Source of the DNA: Atopobium fossor DSM 15642
GTDB taxonomy: Bacteria > Actinomycetota > Coriobacteriia > Coriobacteriales > Atopobiaceae
Reading direction: 5' to 3'
Assembly: GCF_000483125.1 (NCBI RefSeq)
Contig: NZ_KI519553.1
Coordinates: 841,124 to 905,123 of the forward strand
DNA: 64,000 nucleotides
Part shown: in pieces, positions 1 through 6,203 of the stretch
Layout of the letters: every line of letters begins with the position of its first letter
Numbering within the stretch: position 1 is the first letter of the stretch
Notes under the pieces: generated by a model
What the model saw: the letters and a program-made list of their open reading frames with translations, nothing else
Database searches by the model: none
Told to the model about the DNA's origin: nothing
Position numbers and translations under genes: made by a program

Positions 1-1
1 C

Positions 2-73
2 TCCCCCTGCTTGCGTCATATCGGGTATTCGGTTGAGAAGGTACGGGTAGTGCAGTCACGTGAGGAAACTTGA
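2..73 (+). CDS. Possible C-terminal end of a truncated gene
   Basis: An open frame enters from the left edge of the window and runs for 23 codons to a TGA at 71-73, ending in VQSREET. I do not recognise it. Its stop falls inside a perfect palindrome shared with the end of the convergent XRE gene, which is the arrangement expected where two genes meet tail to tail. The fragment is too short to prove coding; it may be chance. Confidence 0.22.
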   Translation, partial: SPCLRHIGYSVEKVRVVQSREET

Positions 74-87
74 ATTTAATTCAAGTT
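67..87. repeat. Perfect 10-bp inverted repeat between convergent gene ends
   Basis: AACTTGAATT and AATTCAAGTT flank a single T. The palindrome covers the stop codon of the XRE gene and the stop of the putative upstream fragment. It has no long U-tract on either side, so it could be a weak bidirectional terminator or a protein-binding site. Confidence 0.5.
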
Positions 88-276
88 ATTAGGCAAAAAA
101 ATATCGCCTATCGTGCAGTGCAAAAATTTACACACCTTTTCTAAGTCTCCAACACGCATTAAGCGTGGGTCAATCTCGTACCTCTGGTACGTTGGATATG
201 ATACGCCTATACAGCTTGCAACAGCACTTTTCTTAACACCACGCTGTTCTCTTATATCAGCTAACGTACTCTTCAT
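76..276 (-). CDS. Small XRE-family helix-turn-helix regulator
   Basis: A 66-residue DNA-binding protein consisting of little more than one Cro/C1-type helix-turn-helix. It begins MKSTLADIREQRGVKKS, and the recognition region includes the sequence SYPTYQRYEID. The ATG at 276 is preferred over upstream codons in the same frame because a GAGAGGAGGG ribosome-binding site lies just before it. It diverges from the CI-like repressor at 387, and the shared intergenic region holds TTACA/TGTAA half-sites. By analogy with phage and integrative-element switches, this pair probably forms the control circuit of the accessory block, with this protein acting as Cro or as an excision/transfer regulator. That role is inference; only the fold is clear. 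Confidence 0.8.
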   Translation of the reverse strand: MKSTLADIREQRGVKKSAVASCIGVSYPTYQRYEIDPRLMRVGDLEKVCKFLHCTIGDIFLPNNLN

Positions 277-294
277 TTTGCCCTCCTCTCTATA

Positions 295-320
295 TGTAAT
301 TATATTACAGTAAATTGTAA
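295..320. promoter_or_regulatory. Putative operator between divergent regulators
   Basis: TGTAAT and ATTACA flank TAT at 295-309, a perfect 15-bp palindrome. A second arrangement, TTACA-N6-TGTAA, overlaps it at 305-320. The sites lie 19 to 44 bases upstream of the small XRE gene and about 70 bases before the CI-like gene, so one or both regulators may bind here. Which protein binds is not shown by the sequence. Confidence 0.5.
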
Positions 321-386
321 TTAATTCAAGGCTAATTTGGAATAAAATTTTAGAAAACTTTAATTCATTTAAATTGAGGAGCAACC

Positions 387-1025
387 ATGAGCTTCCAAAA
401 CACCGTTCGTGTAAACCGTGAAAAGCTCGGCTTAACACAAGATGAATTAGGAGCAAAGGTTGGTTTGACCGGTTCATCTGTCAGCCAGTGGGAAGCTGGG
501 CGAGCAAAACCACGTATAGGCGTATTAAAACAACTTGCCGAATTATTCAATATGAGCACGTCTGAGCTGCTTGGAGAAGAATTACAGTACGCTAATAGAG
601 CTATCCCCTTCCGTGGCACCTCCGCAATGGTGCCCATGCGCGTACTTGGCAAAACTCATGCAGGTGAGACAACAGAGCAGATAGAAGATATAAAGCTCGT
701 AGAAGTCCCTGAAACCGTAGCGCGCAATCATCCAGACGCATTCATGTTGCAAGTTGAGGGCGATTGTATGAATCGTTCGTATCCAGATGGCTGTTTGGTC
801 ATGGTAGATCCTCTCTTGCAGCCCTGGAACGGCTGTGCGGTCGTAGCAGAGCCTAGTGTAGGTGAATCAGTACTTAGGCGTTATATGCGTGGACAATCAT
901 CCATGATGCTTGCAGCAGACAGCTTTAGCGCCTATGACGACATGGTGTTTAGCGGTGAGGATGAAGTGAAGCTTGTCGGTGTCGTTGTGTGGTATCAGGC
1001 GGCACAAGAAGAGTGCGAGAGGTAG
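387..1025 (+). CDS. CI-like XRE/S24-family repressor, catalytic dyad apparently lost
   Basis: A 212-residue regulator with an N-terminal XRE helix-turn-helix (about residues 4-62, including TGSSVSQWEAGRAKPR) and a C-terminal S24/LexA-like domain (about 80-205). A typical S24 protein cleaves itself at an Ala-Gly bond using a Ser-Lys dyad. The Ala92-Gly93 bond is present in HAGE, but the motif that normally reads GDSM is GDCM here (Cys127), and the position expected for the catalytic Lys reads SVLRR, with Leu163. Self-cleavage is therefore doubtful. The start has the ribosome-binding site TTGAGGAG. It sits head-to-head with the small XRE gene and directly upstream of the TcmP gene, so it probably represses the accessory genes and its own promoter. 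Confidence 0.85.
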   Translation: MSFQNTVRVNREKLGLTQDELGAKVGLTGSSVSQWEAGRAKPRIGVLKQLAELFNMSTSELLGEELQYANRAIPFRGTSAMVPMRVLGKTHAGETTEQIEDIKLVEVPETVARNHPDAFMLQVEGDCMNRSYPDGCLVMVDPLLQPWNGCAVVAEPSVGESVLRRYMRGQSSMMLAADSFSAYDDMVFSGEDEVKLVGVVVWYQAAQEECER

Positions 1026-1054
1026 GGTTGGAATAATGGATGGAGAGGATAGAG

Positions 1055-2293
1055 ATGGGCAGTACGAAAGACTGGGACAAAGAACATAAACCATGGTCTG
1101 AAATTAAAGATTTCCTACTCAGCAACTATCTAAGTATTTTCTTTCAAAAAGTCATGTCTGTTCGTGAACATAAAATTTTATATTTTGATGGCTTTGCTGG
1201 TCCGGGCATCTATAACGATGGTACCGAAGGCTCGCCAATAATAGCAATCAAAAAAGCGGGTCGAGCTTTTATGAAAGCAAAGAATAAAAAATCTGTTTCA
1301 TTTATTTTTGCTGAGACAGCAAAAGCACGTGCCAATACATTGTCAGACACCGTAAGCAATAATTCTTTTATTAAAAACTTAAGTTTTAAATATGTTGTAT
1401 ATGATAAAGGCTTTCAGGCCGCTATACGGGAAGTTTTAGCTAATAAAGATAAATACGGTACCTATTTCTTTTACATAGACCCCTTTGGTATTTCATGTTT
1501 AGACTTTCAAATGTTCAAAAATATATCTCAGCTTAACGGTCTGCGTAATTGCGGTGTAGAAGTGCTTCTTAACTTCTCGACAGTTGGATTTTTGCGCGAA
1601 GCTTGCTGTGTATTGTCCAAGGAATTTATCGTTCCAAAAGAGGATATTACTTTAGTTGACGAAGGCTTTGACACACAAGCAAGCTTAGAAGAACGTCATG
1701 CACGCCTAACCCAGATTTTTGGTAATGAAGACTGGGTCGATATAGTTAGAAAAGCAAAGAATGGTGAATTTTGGCGTGCAGAACTTGAGCTAGTTGACAA
1801 TTTCTGTCATAGGCTCAAACAAGACGATGCTTTTAAATTCACAACACACATTCCCATTGTTGACACATCAAAAAACATCAAACGTGGTGGACTTATTAAA
1901 TATAGGTTGGTCCATATGTCTAATCATTGGCAAGGTTGTATTGCTATGAATAATACGATGATAAAAGCATTAAATATGGAACGGCAACCATCGTTATTTC
2001 CTGTTGATGGCAATGGTGCATACATCAATCCAGCTGATATAGATGCTGCGTTTCGTAGGGTTTTACACGAAAACGTTCGCATTAGACAAAAGTGTGCGAT
2101 GGGCGAACTTGCAGCAATGGTTATTTCAGAAATGGGAATCACCGAAAAACAAAATAGTTTGTGTAAAACATATATTGGTAAGCTACTTGATGAAGGTTGT
2201 TTGGAAAGGGTAGAAAAGTACACCAAAACAGGTAAACCATCACACTCTTTCGGTGAAAAAGTCGAGGTCATTAAGTGTAAAGACACAATGTAG
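1055..2293 (+). CDS. tcmP: Three-Cys-motif partner protein (TcmP family)
   Basis: A 412-residue protein with the TcmP-family signatures DGFAGPG (residues 45-51), followed by TEGSPIIA, and FFYIDPFG (about 138-145). FAGPG and DPFG resemble the SAM-binding and catalytic motifs of class I methyltransferases, so a modified methyltransferase fold is plausible, though no reaction is established for the family. The last 100 residues or so look like a winged helix. I chose the ATG at 1055 because GGAGAGGAT lies just upstream of it; an in-frame ATG at 1040 is possible. The family is named for its genetic linkage to a protein with three clustered cysteines, and the next gene is exactly that. It follows the CI-like gene by 29 bases and probably shares its transcript. 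Confidence 0.8.
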   Translation: MGSTKDWDKEHKPWSEIKDFLLSNYLSIFFQKVMSVREHKILYFDGFAGPGIYNDGTEGSPIIAIKKAGRAFMKAKNKKSVSFIFAETAKARANTLSDTVSNNSFIKNLSFKYVVYDKGFQAAIREVLANKDKYGTYFFYIDPFGISCLDFQMFKNISQLNGLRNCGVEVLLNFSTVGFLREACCVLSKEFIVPKEDITLVDEGFDTQASLEERHARLTQIFGNEDWVDIVRKAKNGEFWRAELELVDNFCHRLKQDDAFKFTTHIPIVDTSKNIKRGGLIKYRLVHMSNHWQGCIAMNNTMIKALNMERQPSLFPVDGNGAYINPADIDAAFRRVLHENVRIRQKCAMGELAAMVISEMGITEKQNSLCKTYIGKLLDEGCLERVEKYTKTGKPSHSFGEKVEVIKCKDTM

Positions 2294-2334
2294 GACTATA
2301 ATATAAATAGAACATTTGTTTGGAGGTGTGCTAA

Positions 2335-3105
2335 ATGCATGAGCTACAACATATCACACGTAAGTCTATGCTCTATAAAACTGAGGTCGAATACGGAAAT
2401 TGGGCAATGAACCATGTACAAGGCTGTAGCCACGGATGTTTATATCCATGTTACGCATATCTCATGGCAAAGCGTTTTGGCCGTGTGTCTTCCTACGAAC
2501 AATGGTGTACCCCTGCAATTGTGGATAACACACTTGAATTGCTTGCTAAAGAACTTCCTAAGCTTGCTAAAAAGATTGATTCTGTCCAGCTATGCTTCAC
2601 TACCGATCCTTTTATGTATGGCTATGACGAGATTTGTCAAATGAGCGTTGATGCAATCAGGCTTATTAACTCTTTCGATGTACCTTGTACTGCATTAAGT
2701 AAAGGTGTTTTGCCGGAAGAGTTGAAATCTTTGTCACAAAAAAATGCTTATGGCATTACACTTATATCTCTTAATGAGCAATACCGCCAAAAAACAGAGC
2801 CTGGTGCTGCTCCTTACGTTGAACGCATAGCTTCACTCAAAAAGCTACATGATAATGGGCAGCAAACATGGGTTAGTATTGAGCCATATCCAACGCCAAA
2901 TCTTCTAGAGCAGGATTTAGGTGAAATTCTTAAAACCATTTCTTTTGTTGATAAAATCATCTTCGGTCGTACTCATTACAACAAAGTTGTAAGCGCATAT
3001 AAGCAGTGCCGAGAGTTCTATAACGAGCAATCACACAAAGTTATAGATTTCTGCCAAGAAAACGACATTGCATACCACATTAAAGACGGCACTCTTCAAG
3101 AATAA
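2335..3105 (+). CDS. CX3CX3C three-Cys-motif protein, radical-SAM-like partner of TcmP
   Basis: A 256-residue protein with an N-terminal motif GCSHGCLYPCYAY, placing cysteines at residues 31, 35 and 39. The context resembles the SAM-dependent Fe-S site of SplB-like radical SAM proteins, but the spacing is CX3CX3C rather than the usual CX3CX2C because a proline is inserted before the last cysteine. The remainder alternates predicted strands and helices as in a partial TIM barrel (for example TWVSIEPYPTP and KIIFGRTHY). A strong ribosome-binding site, GGAGGTG, precedes the ATG. It lies 41 bases after the TcmP gene on the same strand, so the two very likely work together. A role in nucleic-acid modification or phage defence is inferred from the mobile context only. 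Confidence 0.7.
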   Translation: MHELQHITRKSMLYKTEVEYGNWAMNHVQGCSHGCLYPCYAYLMAKRFGRVSSYEQWCTPAIVDNTLELLAKELPKLAKKIDSVQLCFTTDPFMYGYDEICQMSVDAIRLINSFDVPCTALSKGVLPEELKSLSQKNAYGITLISLNEQYRQKTEPGAAPYVERIASLKKLHDNGQQTWVSIEPYPTPNLLEQDLGEILKTISFVDKIIFGRTHYNKVVSAYKQCREFYNEQSHKVIDFCQENDIAYHIKDGTLQE

Positions 3106-3136
3106 ATTACACGTCACATCAGCTAGCTAGACAAAA

Positions 3137-3159
3137 AAGCTTCCTATATAGGAAAGCTT
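3137..3159. repeat. Inverted repeat downstream of the CX3CX3C gene
   Basis: AAGCTTCCTA and TAGGAAAGCTT form a near-perfect hairpin with one bulged base. On the minus strand it is followed by six T residues, so it would be a better terminator for minus-strand transcripts coming from the integrase side; on the plus strand it has no U-tract. Confidence 0.45.
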
Positions 3160-3182
3160 AAACCTCGGAATACCAACGTCAG

Positions 3183-3238
3183 AAGGTAGGTCTTTATAGC
3201 CTACCTTGATTAAGTGTGAGGAAATATGGCTATAAAGA
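3183..3238 (+). promoter_or_regulatory. Possible pseudoknot covering the integrase start
   Basis: AAGGTAGG (3183-3190) pairs with CCTACCTT (3200-3207). The loop of that hairpin, extended by two bases, is an 11-base perfect complement of 3228-3238, which is the G of the integrase start codon plus codons 2-5. The ribosome-binding site GTGAGGA lies between the pairing arms. The arrangement could fold as an H-type pseudoknot or as two competing hairpins that open or close the integrase start. An alternative is that the repeats are arm-type binding sites for recombination proteins on DNA. Confidence 0.4.
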
Positions 3239-4377
3239 CTAGATCTAAACTCGGCAGCAAACGACAGCTCAACGATGGACAATGGCTTGTTCGCGTTCGC
3301 AAGGGTTATCGTGCTGATGGTAAGCCAAGAGAACTCTCAAAAGTCTGTCCAACAGAGCGTGACGCAGATATGACCATCGCGCAATTTGCACTTGAGATGG
3401 GGCGCAATGAAGCCATAGGCTCAAAGGTCACGCTATCTTGGTACTTTTATGAGGTGTTTATCCCCTATCGCATGGCATATTTAACCAAGGCAACCATCAT
3501 CAGATACAAAAGCTGCTTTAAAAAAGATATTGAGCCACGATTTGGCGATTATGAGCTTGGAGACATTCCGCACGCCCAAATACAAGCGTGGATTAACCAT
3601 ATGACGTATGCAAAGGCTAAGCGCTGCATAACAACCCTTAGAGCAACTCTAAGAGCCGCATGGGATGACGGATATATACCAGACGAACCAATGCGCCACC
3701 GCTTAAGATACCCGCGCAATACAAATGACTCTCGCGTGGTCTGGTCAGCTCAACAGGTTTCACAGGCCATCAAAGCTTTAGAGAACAGCCCTCTTGAAGC
3801 TTTAGCGTTGTGCATGGTTGGCGGAGGACTACGGCGTGAAGAAGCTTATGCGCTGTTTTGGAATGACATTGAATTTATGCAGGTACAAGTAAACGGACAA
3901 ACATCAATGGTATGCCGTGTAACTGTCGATGATGCAGTTACACCAGAAGACGGACGAAAGGAAACTAAGACACGCTTTAGTGACCGTATCATTACTATTG
4001 CAGAGCCGTTTTCATCGCAGCTTAAAGCCATCCAAGGCAAGCCAAAAGACCCGATATGTGATATTTCTCTTACGCATGTAGGACGTGTTTGGAGAAACCA
4101 CTGGACACCGCTTAAGCGTGACTGTCCAAACAACAAGCCTGTATACCGCGGCAAAATGCTTGAGTCAGACGTGCCATATATCCCTATGAGCCGCCTTAGG
4201 GCAACCCATGAAACACTGCTACAGCGTGCAGGAGTAGTCGACACTGTAAACGCTGCAATACACGGACGCTCTGAGCTTTCAAGTGTAGGCTACAAGCATT
4301 ATTTAGTGCCAGGAGAAGACACCGTAACCCCTGCCGCGCAGGCTATGGGAGCACTCATATACAAAGAGCTTGCGTAA
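3226..4377 (+). CDS. int: Tyrosine recombinase (integrase)
   Basis: A 383-residue site-specific recombinase. The first 60 residues resemble the small N-terminal DNA-binding domain of Tn916/phage-type integrases (NDGQWLVRVRKGYRADGK), then a SAM-like core-binding domain (about 65-165) and the catalytic domain. Catalytic residues visible are the first Arg in GGGLRREEAYAL, the second Arg in PMSRLRATHETL, the late His in IHGRSELS and the nucleophile Tyr in VGYKHYL. The residue that is His in the HxxR motif of most relatives is Ser here, a substitution seen at that position in some family members. The gene ends 75 bases from the 3' end of tRNA-Cys, the usual position for an integrase that uses a tRNA as its target. 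Its initiation region can form the structure described at 3183-3238. Confidence 0.93.
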   Translation: MAIKTRSKLGSKRQLNDGQWLVRVRKGYRADGKPRELSKVCPTERDADMTIAQFALEMGRNEAIGSKVTLSWYFYEVFIPYRMAYLTKATIIRYKSCFKKDIEPRFGDYELGDIPHAQIQAWINHMTYAKAKRCITTLRATLRAAWDDGYIPDEPMRHRLRYPRNTNDSRVVWSAQQVSQAIKALENSPLEALALCMVGGGLRREEAYALFWNDIEFMQVQVNGQTSMVCRVTVDDAVTPEDGRKETKTRFSDRIITIAEPFSSQLKAIQGKPKDPICDISLTHVGRVWRNHWTPLKRDCPNNKPVYRGKMLESDVPYIPMSRLRATHETLLQRAGVVDTVNAAIHGRSELSSVGYKHYLVPGEDTVTPAAQAMGALIYKELA

Positions 4378-4406
4378 CTGTGCGTAATATCAGCGTTATT
4401 TTACAT

Positions 4407-4439
4407 AAAAAATGGGGTATCTTTTTCTAAAGAAACCCC
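4407..4439 (-). terminator. Intrinsic terminator of the tRNA-Gly/tRNA-Cys operon
   Basis: On the minus strand GGGGT and ACCCC close a hairpin with an inner TCTTT/AAAGA stem and one mismatch, followed by ATTTTTT. It lies 14 bases past the CCA end of tRNA-Cys. If the element joined at the tRNA 3' end, this terminator may have come with the element. Confidence 0.75.
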
Positions 4440-4452
4440 AGTTTAAATGCTA

Positions 4453-4526
4453 TGGAGGCGGCACCCCGATTCGAACGGGGGATCAGGGATTTGCAGTCCC
4501 ATGCCTTACCACTTGGCCATGCCGCC
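4453..4526 (-). tRNA. tRNA-Cys (GCA)
   Basis: A complete 74-base cloverleaf including an encoded CCA. The acceptor stem is GGCGGCA/TGCCGCC with discriminator T, the anticodon loop is CTGCAAA, and the T-arm contains GTTCGAATC. It lies 41 bases downstream of tRNA-Gly on the same transcript. Its 3' end faces the integrase, making it the probable attachment target of the accessory block. Confidence 0.97.
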
Positions 4527-4567
4527 ATATGAAAAAGGCCGAATTGATATCCGGCCCTGTGCTCACA

Positions 4568-4643
4568 TGGAGCGGGCTACGGGGTTCGAACCCGCGACCT
4601 CAACCTTGGCAAGGTTGCGCGCTACCAACTGCGCTAAGCCCGC
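4568..4643 (-). tRNA. tRNA-Gly (GCC)
   Basis: A 76-base cloverleaf with encoded CCA. The acceptor stem is GCGGGCT/AGCCCGC, the anticodon stem-loop is CAACC-TTGCCAA-GGTTG with anticodon GCC, and the T-loop is GTTCGAAC. It is first in a two-tRNA operon with tRNA-Cys. Confidence 0.97.
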
Positions 4644-4655
4644 GAACGAGTTATT

Positions 4656-4684
4656 AATATACGGTAATTACCCTTAGTATGCAA
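4656..4684 (-). promoter_or_regulatory. Promoter of the tRNA-Gly/tRNA-Cys operon
   Basis: On the minus strand TTGCAT (-35) and TATATT (-10) are separated by 17 bases. The expected start site is a few bases before the first base of tRNA-Gly at 4643. The tRNA-Val and tRNA-Leu promoters in this window have the same design. Confidence 0.75.
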
Positions 4685-4755
4685 GCGAAAAATGGAAGAA
4701 ATTTTAAAATCTTTTCTCGGCTTGCAACATTGCAAAAAGACTACAGGTAAATACC

Positions 4756-5964
4756 CTACTCCTCGCCCAAAGAGGTCACAATAGCCTCAGCCAAAACAGT
4801 AATCTGCTGCAAAGTTTCATCGTCCAGACGTGAGCGTATACAAATGGAAGGTTCCATAATGGTAATGTTCTTCATAGCCTCAAACTGTTCACGCATGAGT
4901 TTGCCAGACTGAGGAGCCCAAGAACCATTCTCGATAAGTGCCACATGGCGCTTTTGCATAGCGTGAGCACGTAGGTCCAGTACTAACGTACGCATGGCAT
5001 CAAATATTTCCATGTTCTGAGTGGAGGATGCAAATACCAGATGAGAAGCCCTAAACGCCTCAGAAACCATTGTAGCAAGGTCTGCGGTTGCTGTATTGTA
5101 TACACGCACATCACGCACGCCTTGCTGCGCTAACAGACCAGCCAAAATGTCTGCTGCCTGACCTGTGCCACCGTAAATAGTGCCATAGTAGATAACAACA
5201 CTCTTCTCTTCGGGCTCAAACGATGCCCACTGAGCATATTTGGAACGGATAACATCCAAATCTTTACGCCATATATGGCCATGCAAAGGACAAATTCGGT
5301 TGATAGGTAACGCTGCTGCCTTCTTAAGCAGATTATTTACTTGCATGCCATATTTACCAACAATATTGGCATAGTAGCTGCGTGACTGATCAAGCCAATC
5401 ACGCTCCCAATTAACCTCGTCTGCAAATAAATTGCCACCAAGCGCACCAAACTCACCAAAAGCATCTGCCGAGAAAAGCGTGCCTGTTGCCAAATCAAAG
5501 GTAACCATAACCTCTGGCCAATGAACCATAGGCGCCGTCACAAACTGCAAAATATGTTTTCCCAGCTCCAACGTGTCGCCTTCGGTTACTTTAAGAGCAT
5601 ACGGCTCGGGGTCAAAGTTGTGGAACTGACGTATAAAGTCGAAAGTTTTTGCAGTGCCTACTAACTTAATGTTAGGGAACTTCTTTACCAACCAAGGAAT
5701 CTCTGCACAGTGGTCTGGCTCCATATGATTAATAACCATATAGTCCAGCGTGCGGTCTCCAAGCATGTAATCCAAGTTCTCACTAAACTGACTCGCAACT
5801 ACATCATCTACACCATCAAGAAGACAAGTTTTCTCGTCAAGAATTACATAGCTGTTATAAGCCATACCCTGAGGTATGTGATAGGTATTCTCAAAGAGAG
5901 CAAGCCTGCGGTCAGACGCGCCAATCCAATACGTATCGTCGCAAATTGCGTGCACATTATGCAT
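4756..5964 (-). CDS. Flavodiiron protein (A-type flavoprotein), O2/NO reductase
   Basis: A 402-residue protein with an N-terminal metallo-beta-lactamase-like diiron domain and a C-terminal flavodoxin domain. The diiron ligands are visible: HMEPDH (His-x-Glu-x-Asp-His), the His in PMVHWPEV, the Asp in FSADAFGEFG and the His in CPLHGHIW. The FMN loop is YYGTIYGGTGQA near residue 260. Such enzymes reduce O2 to water or NO to N2O in the cytoplasm and protect anaerobes. The ATG at 5964 is chosen because GGTGAGG precedes it and family members begin close to this point; longer in-frame starts lack a good site. No rubredoxin domain is fused and no obvious electron donor is adjacent. Whether it prefers O2 or NO cannot be read from the sequence. 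Confidence 0.93.
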   Translation of the reverse strand: MHNVHAICDDTYWIGASDRRLALFENTYHIPQGMAYNSYVILDEKTCLLDGVDDVVASQFSENLDYMLGDRTLDYMVINHMEPDHCAEIPWLVKKFPNIKLVGTAKTFDFIRQFHNFDPEPYALKVTEGDTLELGKHILQFVTAPMVHWPEVMVTFDLATGTLFSADAFGEFGALGGNLFADEVNWERDWLDQSRSYYANIVGKYGMQVNNLLKKAAALPINRICPLHGHIWRKDLDVIRSKYAQWASFEPEEKSVVIYYGTIYGGTGQAADILAGLLAQQGVRDVRVYNTATADLATMVSEAFRASHLVFASSTQNMEIFDAMRTLVLDLRAHAMQKRHVALIENGSWAPQSGKLMREQFEAMKNITIMEPSICIRSRLDDETLQQITVLAEAIVTSLGEE

Positions 5965-6146
5965 AAATGCCTCACCTGTTTGAATGAAGTAATCTTTGTA
6001 AGCACAGATAACTTTACCAAAAAGCAGGAGCATAATTTGTGTATTTAGTTATGAAATATAAACAAGCATGAATAGTAAAGCGGTATGAAAACAGTCCGTG
6101 TAATTATATGCACAAACGACTGTAGGATCTTACTTTGGGGAACATT

Positions 6147-6169
6147 GAAGGTAGAAAATATCTGCCTTC
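6147..6169 (+). promoter_or_regulatory. Leader hairpin before the methyltransferase-OYE gene
   Basis: GAAGGTAGA and TCTGCCTTC form a 9-bp stem (one G-U pair) around AAATA, ending 34 bases before the ATG at 6204. It has no U-tract, so it is more likely a leader structure or binding site than a terminator. The rest of the 240-base gap after the flavodiiron start holds nothing else I can identify. Confidence 0.35.
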
Positions 6170-6203
6170 ATACATAAAACTATTACTTTGAACAGGAGTT
6201 CTT

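Noticed and set aside
4407-4439. Terminator of the integrase gene on the plus strand
   Set aside because: The T-run is on the minus strand only, so the hairpin serves the tRNA operon.
4412-4677. Short plus-strand open frames across the tRNA region
   Set aside because: They lie antisense to tRNA-Gly and tRNA-Cys and have no ribosome-binding site; the tRNA folds explain the sequence.
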